From assembly GCF_008326345.1 (NCBI RefSeq), contig NZ_BJEN01000001.1, forward strand, positions 434,001 to 498,000: DNA of 64,000 nucleotides, written 5' to 3'. This document shows positions 25,989-35,437 of the stretch, piece by piece. The DNA comes from Cutibacterium modestum. GTDB taxonomy: Bacteria > Actinomycetota > Actinomycetes > Propionibacteriales > Propionibacteriaceae. The notes below the pieces were generated by a model. The model was not told the DNA's origin, did not search any database, and saw nothing but the letters and a program-made list of their open reading frames with translations. The position numbers were made by a program, and so were the translations under genes. Position 1 is the stretch's first letter, and each line of letters opens with the position of its first letter.

Positions 25989-27230
25989 GTGGCCAAGAAC
26001 AACATCGCGACGACGCCCACGCGCCAAACGAGTAGTGGACGGACGTCGAGCACCGGCCGCACGGTGGTGTCTTCTGACCGCGCACGCAGAGCCATCGCCA
26101 AGAGGTTGATGGCCCGTACCTCAGCTATGACGACGGCCACGCTGGAGGAAATGGGGCGTCGACATTCCTGGTTCCGTGACTTATCGGTCGAGGAGAGATC
26201 GTGGATCTCGATCGTGGCTCGCTCAGGTATTGACGGCTTCGTCCAGTGGTTTGCTGACGACGATGCCGAGCCTTATTCCCCCACTGACGTCTTCGACGTA
26301 GCTCCCCGATCGATGACTCGCAAGATCTCCTTGCACCATACAGTCGAGCTCGTTCACACCACGATTGACGTCGTCGAGGCTCAAATTGAAACCGAGATGC
26401 CACGCGGCGATCGCCAAGTACTGCGCACTGCCATCGTCCACTATTCCCGCGAGGTGGCCTTCGCCGCCGCCGAGGTGTACGCGCGAGCCGCCGAGCGCCG
26501 CGGTACCTGGGATGAGCGTCTGGAATCCCTCGTCGTTGATGCGGTCGTGCGAGCCGATGCCGATGAACAACTTATCTCGCGAGCCTCCACTCTCGGCTGG
26601 CGCCCGGGCATCAACCTATGCGTCGTCGTCGGACGGGCACCAACGACCGAACATGAACTCCATGTGCTGCGACGCGACGGGGAGCACATGCAGATGACCG
26701 TGCTGGCCGCCGTGCAATCCGACCGGTTAGTCGTCATCTTAGCCAGTGAAAAACTCGTCGACGATACGGCAGCCGTAGCCGCGAGTGAAGCCCTCGCAGA
26801 CCACTTCGCAGCGGGACCAATTGTCGTTGGGCCCGTCGTCGCCGATCTCACGTTAGCCCCGGTGTCCGCCCGCGCCGCCCTCTCCGGAGCACGTGCGGCA
26901 CGAGCCTGGCCAGAAGGTCCGCGGGTAATGGCAGCCGTCGACTTACTTCCCGAACAGGTCCTCTCTGGCGATGCCGATGCCACGGCATGGCTCGTTAACG
27001 AGGTTTATAGCCCCCTCGCCGCAGCCAGCGGAGACCTCATGGACACCACTGTCTCCTTTCTGGATCACGGCTGCTCTGTGGAGGGCACCGGTCGGGCGAT
27101 GTTCATTCACCCCAATACCGTGCGCTACCGCCTCAAGAGAATCCAAGACGTCACTGGCTACTCCCCGTCGGATCCTCGAGAAGCCTATGTGCTGCGCCTA
27201 GCAATCACCTTGGGGCGGCTGAGGAGCTGA
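25989..27230 (+). CDS. fasR: PucR/CdaR-type transcriptional regulator of fatty acid synthesis
   Basis: 413-residue regulator with a long variable N-terminal domain and a C-terminal PucR-type helix-turn-helix: FLDHGCSVEGTGRAMFIHPNTVRYRLKRI then DPREAYVLRLAI. Homologues FasR (Streptomyces) and MabR (mycobacteria) sit directly upstream of fabD and activate the fab operon. Here the fab genes lie 3 kb downstream on the same strand, with aceE on the other side, as in other actinobacteria, though several genes are interposed. The GTG at 25989 has a strong GAGGGGGG ribosome binding site. Confidence 0.82.
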   Translation: MAKNNIATTPTRQTSSGRTSSTGRTVVSSDRARRAIAKRLMARTSAMTTATLEEMGRRHSWFRDLSVEERSWISIVARSGIDGFVQWFADDDAEPYSPTDVFDVAPRSMTRKISLHHTVELVHTTIDVVEAQIETEMPRGDRQVLRTAIVHYSREVAFAAAEVYARAAERRGTWDERLESLVVDAVVRADADEQLISRASTLGWRPGINLCVVVGRAPTTEHELHVLRRDGEHMQMTVLAAVQSDRLVVILASEKLVDDTAAVAASEALADHFAAGPIVVGPVVADLTLAPVSARAALSGARAARAWPEGPRVMAAVDLLPEQVLSGDADATAWLVNEVYSPLAAASGDLMDTTVSFLDHGCSVEGTGRAMFIHPNTVRYRLKRIQDVTGYSPSDPREAYVLRLAITLGRLRS

Positions 27231-27251
27231 AGCCGTGAACCCATCTCGCAC

Positions 27252-28697
27252 TCACCCCATCGAAGGCGAGTCAGCCTTGGGCCACCGAGCACCGTTGTTC
27301 CAGTAGTCCTGGATCTCCTCAAGCGAGCGACCGGACGTTTCCGGGGCGTACCGCAGCAGAAATAGCAGCGCAACGACGAGGAGCCCACCGTAGACCCCGA
27401 ATGTTCCTGCCAGCCCGATACCGTCGAGCATCGCAGCTCCCAATTGGGCAGTGATCGCATTCGCGATCAAGTCTGCCGTAAGCACCAGGGATGCACCGAG
27501 TGAGCGGTAGCGAGCCGGGAAAATCTCACCCGCGTAAACCCATACGATGGAACCGAAACCGAAGGTAAACCCCATAGTAAAAAGGGACATCCCAACGAGG
27601 CCAATAACACCGGTAACAGCACCTTCGAAACCACTCGCCAAATATGTCACGATGAGCACGATAGTCGCTACGATCATCGTAGATATTCCCGTGATAAGAA
27701 CAAATCGACGCCCTACCTTATCAATAACGAACATCGAGATGACAACACTTATCAATGATAGGAACTGCACCAAGGATGGCACCAGATAGGTTGTCGCAGT
27801 GTCAGTAAATCCCATTCGCGAATAGATTCCAGGCGCATAGTAGATTGTTGCATTAATTCCAGTGATCTGGATTGAAAATCCCAGAACGATAGCAAAGATC
27901 GTGGCACGAGCCATACCCCCATGGAACATCTCACGCAACCGCCCCCACACAGATCCAGAGGGTCGAGAAGACAAGGAGTTGCGGATCTCATCGAGGCTCG
28001 GCTCAACCAATTCAGCAACCTCGATGCGCTCCATGGCGCGACGAGCCTCATCTTCACGCCCCTTGAGCATGTACCAGGAGGGAGTTTCCTGGGTGCGAAC
28101 AAGCATCAGGAGCACAATAAATGCTGGGACGGCTGCGACACCGAGAATCCAACGCCACGTGTCCGTAGGTAGCAGGGAATACCCGACGAGGTACCCCAAG
28201 ATGATTCCGACGACGCACGTCACTTGATACGCGGTTGCCAGCCCACCCCGCCGCGACGCCGGAGCGGATTCGGCGATAAACACCGGCACGACGGTGATGG
28301 AAAGCCCGATGGTGATACCCAACAGAACCCGCATAGCAAGGAACAGTCCAGCGGACGGAGAGATTGCTGTCAGGATAGCGAAAATAGTATATCCAGCCGC
28401 GATAACCAGCATTGACTTCTTACGTCCGATAGCATTAGCCATAGGGCCGCCAAGAATGGCACCTGCTATTTGACCTACCACGGAGGCCGTGTTAATGGCA
28501 CTATAGATACCAAAGTCTCGCTGCACAAATTGCAAAGCGGCCGCGGTATTAGAAATATCATAACCATAAGTGATTCCCAGGGCTGCTGCCGTCACCGCAA
28601 TGAAGACGGCCCGGCTCGTCTGACTATTTCCCGTCGCACCAGCTGACCCGGAATCACCAGGCTTCATCTCTACGCGCGCATGACCATTCGACGCCAT
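27252..28697 (-). CDS. MFS sugar porter
   Basis: A 481-residue major facilitator with 12 predicted membrane segments, of the sugar porter family. Diagnostic motifs are GRKKSMLVIAAGYTIF after TM2, PVFIAESAPASRRGG (the PESPR-type loop), IDKVGRRFVLI between TM8 and TM9 and the C-terminal PETSGRSLEEI. Substrate (hexose, pentose or inositol) cannot be set. The ATG at 28697 starts MASNGHARV. Convergent with fasR, which it separates from the fab genes; its AT-leaning sequence differs slightly from its neighbours. Confidence 0.88.
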   Translation of the reverse strand: MASNGHARVEMKPGDSGSAGATGNSQTSRAVFIAVTAAALGITYGYDISNTAAALQFVQRDFGIYSAINTASVVGQIAGAILGGPMANAIGRKKSMLVIAAGYTIFAILTAISPSAGLFLAMRVLLGITIGLSITVVPVFIAESAPASRRGGLATAYQVTCVVGIILGYLVGYSLLPTDTWRWILGVAAVPAFIVLLMLVRTQETPSWYMLKGREDEARRAMERIEVAELVEPSLDEIRNSLSSRPSGSVWGRLREMFHGGMARATIFAIVLGFSIQITGINATIYYAPGIYSRMGFTDTATTYLVPSLVQFLSLISVVISMFVIDKVGRRFVLITGISTMIVATIVLIVTYLASGFEGAVTGVIGLVGMSLFTMGFTFGFGSIVWVYAGEIFPARYRSLGASLVLTADLIANAITAQLGAAMLDGIGLAGTFGVYGGLLVVALLFLLRYAPETSGRSLEEIQDYWNNGARWPKADSPSMG

Positions 28698-28859
28698 AAA
28701 ACCGCTTTCTCTAAAACTGAATTGCAAACTTCAACCGAGCGCCTATTGCCCGGTCAAGACCCTAACGCTACAGCTCACGGCCGCCACTGCGCCTCTCAGC
28801 ACACCGCATCGGGTCGCTTCCGCCACCGAACTCGCCATCGTGGGAGCTAGGCTCTCATT

Positions 28860-29225
28860 ATGAACGTCATGATCCCCGTTCGTCCGGACGGCTCAGCGGA
28901 GCCACGATTCGGTAAGGCACCTATGGTAGCCGTCGCACAGGTTGACAACGACGGTCACGTCACCGACTGGCACACCTTTAAGGTTGAGTGGGACCGCCTC
29001 CATGATGAGGGCACTGAAGGTAGCCACCACGCCCGCATCGTTCGCTTCCTGCGTGAGCACAACATCGGAGCGTGCGTCGCCACCCACGCCGGAATGGGAA
29101 TGCAACGCACCCTAGCAGCCATGAAGATTCCGCTGCTACCAGCGACACTGCCCCATGCTAAAGAATCGGTGGAACAAGCCATTGTCTCGACATACGTAAC
29201 CGCCAAGGATACGGAGGAGTCATGA
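28860..29225 (+). CDS. dinitrogenase iron-molybdenum cofactor (NifX/NafY-like) domain protein
   Basis: 121-residue single-domain protein of the NifB/NifX/NafY cofactor-carrier family. The opening MIPVRPDGSAEPRFGKAP and the later HARIVRFLREHNIGACVATHAGMGMQRTL are typical. No other nitrogenase genes occur nearby, so its role is not nitrogen fixation; such orphan members are common and mostly uncharacterised, and metal or cluster binding is only a guess. Its TGA overlaps the start of the following ketopantoate-reductase-like pseudogene (ATGA). Confidence 0.72.
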   Translation: MNVMIPVRPDGSAEPRFGKAPMVAVAQVDNDGHVTDWHTFKVEWDRLHDEGTEGSHHARIVRFLREHNIGACVATHAGMGMQRTLAAMKIPLLPATLPHAKESVEQAIVSTYVTAKDTEES

Positions 29226-30122
29226 AAACCGCAGTCATCGGAGCCGGAGCCATCGGCGGTTTCTACGGGGCCGCTCTGGCAAATGCTGGGATGGACGTCT
29301 CTTTCATCGCACGCGGCAAGACTCTCAACGCCATCCGCAAGCATGGCCTGCGCCTGGTCGGCAATACGGAGTTGACTCTTAACGTGCCCGTCACTGACGA
29401 CCCCACCAAGATTGGCCAGGTTGACGTCGTCTTACTGTGCACCAAGACCTTCCAAGTTGCAGAGGCTGCGCGCACCTACCTACCAGCACTTATGGGCCCC
29501 CACACCCTCGTCGTGACTACCCAAAATGGCGTCAGCTTTCGGCGATTATTGGCCCCGAGCACGTGGCACCAGGGGTATGCCGCCAATGGGTCAAGATCAT
29601 AGAACCAGGTCTCATCATGGACTTGGGAGGCCCTCGAATGTTCGAGATCTCGACCGTTGACGATTCCCCCAACAAGATCATCAATGAGTTGCGTGAGGCC
29701 TGCTGTAGGGGTGGACTCGTCTCTCCCGACGTGGCGGATATCACCACCACTCTGTGGATGAAGATGTGTTCCGTCGTTCCTCAAGGCGCCTGTGGTGCAG
29801 TACTCGACGTCTCCTTGGGAGACCTCCTTAGCACCTACCGCGACGTCTTCGCCCGGTGTATCGACGAGACGGCTCAAGTGGCCCGCGCTCACAGCGCCCG
29901 GCTCACCGACGACTTCGTCGAAAAGAACCTCACGCCCTTGCCGGGCAGGATCCCGCGTCGACAACCTCCTTCCAGCGCGACATCCTTGCTGGACGCCCCA
30001 GCGAATACGCCGCCCAGGTGGGAGCCGTCCCTGGGCTGGGTGACGAGGTCGGCGTCGATACCCCGGTCAATGACGTCATTGCTGCTGTTCTGGGACGACG
30101 AGAAGCTGAGAATCGCACCTAA
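29222..30122 (+). pseudogene. panE: ketopantoate reductase (PanE/ApbA family), frameshifted
   Basis: Would reduce 2-dehydropantoate with NADPH in pantothenate synthesis. The Rossmann start MKTAVIGAGAIGGFYGAAL and DVVLLCTKTFQ are intact up to TTQNGV (about 29535). The frame then shifts, and IIGPEHVAPGVCRQWVKIIE continues in a second frame through ARLTDDFVEKNL. Near 29940 a third frame takes over with STTSFQRDILAGRPSE and ends at 30122. Two frameshifts make it inactive. The family is broad, so it may have reduced another keto acid. GGAGG precedes the ATG. Confidence 0.85.
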
Positions 30123-30124
30123 GA

Positions 30125-30145
30125 CGGCCCACAAAGCCCGTTTTT
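30125..30145 (+). terminator. weak hairpin with T5 after the panE-like pseudogene
   Basis: ACGGCC-ACAAA-type stem: ACGG pairs with CCGT across the short loop, followed directly by TTTTT, starting 3 nt after the pseudogene stop. The stem is short, so activity is uncertain. Confidence 0.4.
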
Positions 30146-30148
30146 GGA

Positions 30149-30182
30149 GGATCCCCCCTGTCAATTTGTGGGGATCCCACAA
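30149..30182. promoter_or_regulatory. overlapping inverted repeats upstream of fabD
   Basis: Two symmetric elements overlap here. GGATCCCC (30149-30156) and GGGGATCC (30170-30177) are a perfect pair with a 13-bp centre. TTGTGGG-GAT-CCCACAA (30166-30182) is a perfect 7-3-7 palindrome. They end 68 bp before the likely fabD start. The position suits an operator for the FasR-type regulator; the link is inference. Confidence 0.5.
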
Positions 30183-30250
30183 TGACCACCGTGGGTACTT
30201 CGTCGGTTCCCTGTCTCGCGTCCGGCCCTTCAAGGGGGCACAGTGGGGAT

Positions 30251-31183
30251 GTGCTTGCAATTGTTGCTCCGGGCCAAGGGGCCCAGAAACCAGGATTCCT
30301 GTCGGATTGGATGTCAGACGCCACCTTCTCTGACCACCTTGCGTGGCTCTCAGCGGTGGCAGATATCGATCTGGTGACCCATGGCACGACTTCCGACGAG
30401 GCAACCATCAAGGACACTGCGGTTGCCCAGCCACTGCTGGTCGCCGCCGCGCTGGCCACAGCCTGGTCAGTTGATCCCGAGATTTTCTCTCAGGCCGACC
30501 TGCTCGCCGGCCACTCTGTCGGGGAAATTGCCGCTGGCGCTGCTGCTGGGGCTTTCTCTGCCGAAGCCGCCATGGTTCTTGTGCGCGAGCGCGGTCGGGC
30601 CATGGCCGAGGCCGCGTCACGCACTGCCACCTCCATGACTGCTGTCATCGGGGGCGATACCGACGAGGTGCTGGCCGCCATTAAGGCCGCTGGGCTCACT
30701 CCAGCCAACCACAATGGCAAAGGCCAGATCGTAGCCGCAGGCACCGTCGAACAGCTTGAAGCTTTCGCAGCCGAGCCGCCGTCTCGTACCCGACTCTTCC
30801 CGTTGTCGGTCGCGGGGGCCTTCCACACGGTTCATATGGAGCCGGCGGTCGATCACCTGCGCGAGGTGGCCGCTGCCATGCCGACCACGATTCCGACGGT
30901 GGCCCTGCTGTCCAACCTTGACGGAGCCGTCGTCGCAGATGGTCGCGAGTTCGCCGATCGCCTCGTCAATCAGGTTGCCCATCCAGTCCGTTGGGACCGT
31001 TGCATGGACACTATGGTTGAGCGCGGTGTTACTGGCCTCCTCGAACTCACCCCGGCCGGTACTCTGACTGGTATCGCCAAACGCAATCTCAAGGGGGTTG
31101 AGCTGTTCAACCTCAATACCCCCGATCAGATCCCGGCTGCCCGCGAGTTCATCACGACTCACTTCAGCAAGGAGAATGCATGA
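30251..31183 (+). CDS. fabD: malonyl-CoA:ACP transacylase
   Basis: Loads malonyl groups onto ACP for fatty acid elongation. The opening [16 protein letters not shown] is the family start, so I choose the GTG at 30251 over the ATG at 30182. The nucleophile is Ser in [13 protein letters not shown], with the catalytic His in [12 protein letters not shown] and the [12 protein letters not shown] block. 310 residues. First gene of fabD-fabH-acpP-fabF; its TGA overlaps the fabH ATG region (ATGA). Confidence 0.95.
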   Translation: MLAIVAPGQGAQKPGFLSDWMSDATFSDHLAWLSAVADIDLVTHGTTSDEATIKDTAVAQPLLVAAALATAWSVDPEIFSQADLLAGHSVGEIAAGAAAGAFSAEAAMVLVRERGRAMAEAASRTATSMTAVIGGDTDEVLAAIKAAGLTPANHNGKGQIVAAGTVEQLEAFAAEPPSRTRLFPLSVAGAFHTVHMEPAVDHLREVAAAMPTTIPTVALLSNLDGAVVADGREFADRLVNQVAHPVRWDRCMDTMVERGVTGLLELTPAGTLTGIAKRNLKGVELFNLNTPDQIPAAREFITTHFSKENA

Positions 31184-32178
31184 CGGCCATCAAGACCCGT
31201 CCCGTCCACGGCTACTCGAAGTTCCTGTCCACCGGATCAGCTCGCGGATCGCGAGTGGTCACCAACGAGGAGATGTGCACACTCATCGACTCCACCCCGG
31301 AGTGGATCGAACAGCGTACCGGCATTACCGAGCGGCGCTGGGCCACCAACTCTGAGACTGTGGCGTCCATGGGCACCACGGCCGCCCGTACCGCCCTAGA
31401 GCGATCCGGACTGGAGGCATCCCAGATCGATGCCATCATCGTGGCGACCGTGTCACATCACCGTCCTTCCCCCAGCTTGGCGGCTTACATCGCCCGGGAG
31501 CTCGGCTTGGGTGACGCTGCTGCGTTTGACCTCAACGGCGCATGTGCTGGGTTTTGCTACTCAACCGCTCTGGCTGATTCGATGATCCGCACCGGATCGG
31601 CGAATTACGTCCTCGTTATCGGTGTCGAGAAGCTCTCGGAAATGACGAATCTTGACGACCGCTCCACCGCCTTCCTCTTTTCTGATGGGGCTGGTGCCGC
31701 AATCATCGGTGCCAGCGATGAGCCGGGGATCGGCCCGGTGGTGTGGGGATCTCGCTCTGATCAGCTCAAAACTATCGAGCTCGAGGATTGGCCGACGGCT
31801 AGCGCTGATCCCAACAAGATCCACCCCCTCATTCGCATGGAAGGTCGCGCGGTCTTCAGGTGGGCTATGACTGACGTCGCCAAGCGCGCCGCCGAGGCCG
31901 TCGCCGAGGCCAGAATCACCCCCGCCGACCTCGATGTCTTCATCCCCCATCAGGCTAACGACCGGATTACCGACGTCGTGTCCCGCCACCTCAAGCTGCC
32001 TGAGTCAGTGACGGTATGTCACGACATCGCGGATATGGGAAACACCTCCGCCGCATCCGTGCCGATCGCCATTGACCGTATGCTTCAGCGTGGAGAGGCC
32101 CGCAGCGGGGACCTCGCCCTCATCATCGGATTCGGAGCCGGGCTGGTCTACGCCGGCCAAGTCATCCGCCTCCCCTGA
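31180..32178 (+). CDS. fabH: beta-ketoacyl-ACP synthase III
   Basis: Starts fatty acid synthesis by condensing an acyl-CoA with malonyl-ACP; in actinobacteria it often takes branched primers, giving iso and anteiso acids. The Cys-His-Asn triad is readable: Cys in [12 protein letters not shown], His in [11 protein letters not shown] and Asn in [12 protein letters not shown]. 332 residues, normal length. The ATG at 31180 overlaps the fabD stop. Confidence 0.95.
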   Translation: MTAIKTRPVHGYSKFLSTGSARGSRVVTNEEMCTLIDSTPEWIEQRTGITERRWATNSETVASMGTTAARTALERSGLEASQIDAIIVATVSHHRPSPSLAAYIARELGLGDAAAFDLNGACAGFCYSTALADSMIRTGSANYVLVIGVEKLSEMTNLDDRSTAFLFSDGAGAAIIGASDEPGIGPVVWGSRSDQLKTIELEDWPTASADPNKIHPLIRMEGRAVFRWAMTDVAKRAAEAVAEARITPADLDVFIPHQANDRITDVVSRHLKLPESVTVCHDIADMGNTSAASVPIAIDRMLQRGEARSGDLALIIGFGAGLVYAGQVIRLP

Positions 32179-32259
32179 ACCCCACCTTCATCACGAGAAA
32201 ACACCCACAGACTTCGGGTGCACAGCCCGAGGATAACGACAAGAAGAGGAACAATCATC

Positions 32260-32505
32260 ATGGCTGACAAAGACCAGATCCTTGCCGACATGGCTGACAT
32301 CGTCAATGACATCACTGGTGTCGACCAGTCCGAGGTCACCCTTGAGAAGTCCTTCGTTGACGACCTCGACGTCGACTCGCTGTCCATGGTCGAGATCATC
32401 TACGCCTGCGACGAGAAGTTCGGCGTTGAGATCCCTGACGAAGAGTCCAAGAACATCAAGACCGTTGGCGACGCCGTCAACTACATCATCGAGCACCAGG
32501 GCTGA
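32260..32505 (+). CDS. acpP: acyl carrier protein
   Basis: 81-residue acidic carrier protein. The phosphopantetheine attachment Ser is in DDLDVDSLSMVEII (residues around 41), and DEKFGVEIPDEE is the usual helix III region. The ATG at 32260 follows AGAGGA. It carries the growing acyl chain between FabD, FabH and FabF, encoded on both sides. Confidence 0.95.
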   Translation: MADKDQILADMADIVNDITGVDQSEVTLEKSFVDDLDVDSLSMVEIIYACDEKFGVEIPDEESKNIKTVGDAVNYIIEHQG

Positions 32506-32578
32506 CTTCCACGGCGTCCGGGGCTCGCCGGCCCCGGACTGCGGCCCACATAACCCATCCACCGATACTGGAGAATTC

Positions 32579-33847
32579 ATGAGCGACGTCGTCATCACTG
32601 GTTTCGGGGCCACCACACCGTTGGGACCCGACGCCCCCACCACCTGGCAGGGGCTGCTGGAAGGTCGAAACGGGGTGCACAACCTCGACTTTGACTGGAT
32701 TGACGACGTTCCCGTCAAATTCGCCGCCCCGGCGATCGATGAGCCGGCCAACCACCTGTCTCGCCCACAGGCCCGCCGTCTAGACCGTTCGAGCCAGCTG
32801 GCCCTTGTCGCTGCTAAAGAAGCCTGGTCCGATGCGGGCTTGGAGCTTCCCGAACCCGACGATTCCGGCTCCAACGGGATCGATCCAGAGCGCCTGGCGG
32901 TGTGCTGTGCTACCGGTATTGGTGGCCTGCACTCTTTGCTCGGCCAGTGGGATATTCAGAAGGATAAAGGTTTCAAGCGAGTTAGCCCCTTTACCGTGCC
33001 GATGTTGATGGCCAACGCCCCGGCAGCCAATATTGGTCTGATGGTGCACGCCAAAGCCGGTGTCCACACCCCCGTTTCAGCTTGTGCATCCTCATCTGAG
33101 GCGATTTCGCTGGGCTTGGATCAGATCCGTCTGGGACGAGCCGATATTGTTGTCGTCGGCGGCGCCGAGGCCATCATCCATCCATTGCCGGTGGCTGCCT
33201 TCGCCCAGATGAAAGCCTTATCAACTCGCAACGACGATCCTAAGCACGCTTCGCGCCCGTGGGACGTTGACCGTGACGGCTTTGTCATTGGTGAGGGAGC
33301 GACGATCATGGTTGTCGAGACACTTGAACATGCTCAGGCCCGCGGTGCGAGGATCTACGGCACTCTTGCTGGATCCGGTATCTCGGCCGATTCGCACGAC
33401 ATCGTCCAGCCCGATCCCACAGGTTCTGGCCAGACATCGTCAATGCGCAAGGCCTTGGCCTCAGCCGATCTGTCACCCACCGACATCAATCACGTCAACG
33501 CCCACGCGACCTCGACCCCACTAGGCGATATTGCGGAAGCTCACTCGATCGCCGGCGTCCTTGGTACGGCCACTGATCAGGTACTCGTCAACGGCACCAA
33601 GTCAATGACCGGTCATCTCTTGGGTGGCGCTGGGGCTCTGGAGTCCTTTGCAGCGGTGATGGCTCTGCTGAAACGCCGGGTGCCCGGCACCATCAACATC
33701 GACCACCTCGAGCCAGACTTAGGGATCAACGTCGTCACCGAAACGACCGACCTACCTGACGGCGATCTGGCTGCCCTTAACAATTCCTTCGGGTTCGGAG
33801 GGCATAACGTCACCTTGGCGTTCACCAATGCCAACGCCACCCGCTGA
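32579..33847 (+). CDS. fabF: beta-ketoacyl-ACP synthase II
   Basis: Elongating condensing enzyme. The Cys-His-His triad is present: Cys in VSACASSSEA, His in NHVNAHATSTPLGD and His in SMTGHLLGGAGALE, with NNSFGFGGHNV near the end. 422 residues, starting at the ATG at 32579 with GGAG upstream. Last gene of the fab operon and followed at once by a terminator hairpin. Confidence 0.95.
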   Translation: MSDVVITGFGATTPLGPDAPTTWQGLLEGRNGVHNLDFDWIDDVPVKFAAPAIDEPANHLSRPQARRLDRSSQLALVAAKEAWSDAGLELPEPDDSGSNGIDPERLAVCCATGIGGLHSLLGQWDIQKDKGFKRVSPFTVPMLMANAPAANIGLMVHAKAGVHTPVSACASSSEAISLGLDQIRLGRADIVVVGGAEAIIHPLPVAAFAQMKALSTRNDDPKHASRPWDVDRDGFVIGEGATIMVVETLEHAQARGARIYGTLAGSGISADSHDIVQPDPTGSGQTSSMRKALASADLSPTDINHVNAHATSTPLGDIAEAHSIAGVLGTATDQVLVNGTKSMTGHLLGGAGALESFAAVMALLKRRVPGTINIDHLEPDLGINVVTETTDLPDGDLAALNNSFGFGGHNVTLAFTNANATR

Positions 33848-33852
33848 GTCTT

Positions 33853-33870
33853 GGTGACGGCCCCGTCACC
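33853..33870 (+). terminator. hairpin after fabF
   Basis: GGTGACGG-CC-CCGTCACC is a perfect 8-bp arm pair 6 nt after the fabF stop codon. No clear T tract follows, but the position supports termination of the fab operon. Confidence 0.6.
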
Positions 33871-34000
33871 AGATGGGATTGCCCTGCGGGCCGGGAACCG
33901 CATAAATGGCCTTCGGTGGCTCGCCGTGAGAGAGGTCACCAAGCCAAACAACCACCGCAGGGCGTCAGGTATCCGCCACGTCACGACCTCATATCCAAAT

Positions 34001-34034
34001 CGAGAGGCATCGCTGAACGAGAGGCATCGCTGAA
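34001..34034. repeat. perfect 17-bp tandem duplication
   Basis: CGAGAGGCATCGCTGAA occurs twice back to back (34001-34017 and 34018-34034). The unit length is not a multiple of three, and the site is in non-coding or decayed sequence, so it may vary in copy number between strains. Confidence 0.85.
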
Positions 34035-34093
34035 AGCGAAAGGTCAGGCATCCCGGGGAAAGCCAGTAAGTATTGGTGACTCCCATCGCAACA

Positions 34094-34816
34094 TCATCGA
34101 CCAATTCCCCTTCTGTACGTCGGGCCCGTGATAGCCGTAGTAGGGCGTGCCCCCTCAACGATGCCATGATCATCGATATCCTCGAAACCGCCCGCGTCAT
34201 CATCTGACAGCTCGATTCCCCAAAGAATGGCAACGTTGCCCTGAATCGCCCGTCTGCTCATCGAACCACCATCACCGTAGTCGAAAAGGCAGCTCAACAT
34301 CCTTGGAATTAGGTCTTTCGGCGTAATCAACTACCCCGATGAACATCAACCTGAGTGTGGAACCTTATTGTTTGATTCCCTTTGCGTGCTATCACGGCAA
34401 CAGCCTGGTTCCCGTCACCAGTACCCGGCGCAAAAACCCTCGAATTCTTGTCTCCATCAGAGATCTTGTTCGCGAGAATCCAGTCGGACCTTCGTTGTGC
34501 CCACAGGTACACGGTAATTTGGGCAGTTCTTTTTCAGTCCATCATCCTTTCAGTTCATCATCGTTAGTTGTCCAAGACCCATGTGCGCTCACCGCTGCCG
34601 GATAGCTTGTCAACATGTGCGGATTCTCGGCAACTGACTCGAAGAGCTCGACTGCCAGCCTCTCGACGGGACGATTCCCGTCGAGACGCCCGACATTCGC
34701 ATAGGGTGCCGAACTCACGCTCTGGGAAATGGGAGAGGCCACTACCGCGATTACAGTGATCTGGGGGTTACCACAACGGAAACCAGTACCATCACAATGG
34801 CCTGTGTCCTGTCCAT
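34094..34816 (-). pseudogene. possible remnant of a membrane-anchored protein
   Basis: The 1-kb gap between fabF and the DUF3145 gene has no intact gene, but minus-strand fragments look coding. MDRTQAIVMVLVSVVV at 34816 reads into ITVIAVVASPISQ after a frame change, giving an anchor segment. Then come NRPVERLAVELFESVAENPH and, in shifted frames, SDGDKNSRVFAPGTGDG, QAVAVIARKGNQTIRFHTQV and LSDDDAGGFEDIDDHG. I do not recognise a family. Decay is inferred from the frame jumps; it could also be chance coding-like sequence. Confidence 0.3.
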
Positions 34817-34862
34817 GGGCAGAGTATTCGGTAAGAGCACACGCAACTCACTCAACCCATGC

Positions 34863-35360
34863 TCACCCGACGGACAGCCACGGAACTTGCAGCGATGGGT
34901 CACAGGCTCGATACGGTTCAAGCTCAACGTCCCACGGTTCGCCCAGCAGGTCGCAAATCTCATCGTCGAGACGAAGCCCTGTGCGACGCGAAGCAGTGAT
35001 CGCTGAACGCAACCTCATCTCATCAACAAGGACGGAACCGGCTTCGTCGGTGGGCGCGGAAAAAATACCCAGATCGGGGGTGACGCTCCAGCGATGCAGC
35101 ACGGCTCCGGCTTCGACAGTCAGCTCGACACGCACCCGCTGCCAAGCGGCGAGCGTGGAAATGAACTTGCGAGCATCGGCGACGTCACCACGCCACGCCG
35201 ATTCTGCTCTCCACGTGCCCGGCTCAACTGGTTGGTTAGTCCATCGCAGCGGTGCAGGCATAGCGAATGCGGCATCGGCGGCCCATTCAATATGGCTGCG
35301 CAATGCCGTCGGAGCCGAGTGAATGAAGAGAGTTCCACTGGCCAGCTGTGTCGTTTCCAC
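34863..35360 (-). CDS. DUF3145 family protein
   Basis: 165-residue soluble protein of an actinobacterial family of unknown function, often found close to the fab operon. Family features: LFIHSAPTALRSHIEWA at the N-terminus, PVEPGTWRAESAWRGD, WQRVRVELTVEAG, TPDLGIFSAPTDEAG and a closing LGEPWDVELEPYR. The GTG at 35360 is preceded by GGAGG at 6 nt, which decides the start over longer frames. Confidence 0.85.
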   Translation of the reverse strand: METTQLASGTLFIHSAPTALRSHIEWAADAAFAMPAPLRWTNQPVEPGTWRAESAWRGDVADARKFISTLAAWQRVRVELTVEAGAVLHRWSVTPDLGIFSAPTDEAGSVLVDEMRLRSAITASRRTGLRLDDEICDLLGEPWDVELEPYRACDPSLQVPWLSVG

Positions 35361-35437
35361 GGTCGTCCTCCCGGTACCACGTGCCTTCCCCTGCCGTGGT
35401 GCGGTACGGACCCAGCAGCAACGATAGACGACCCGAC

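Noticed and set aside
28860-29225. Nitrogen fixation function for the NifX-like gene
   Set aside because: No nif genes nearby and the family is broad; domain likeness alone does not support it.
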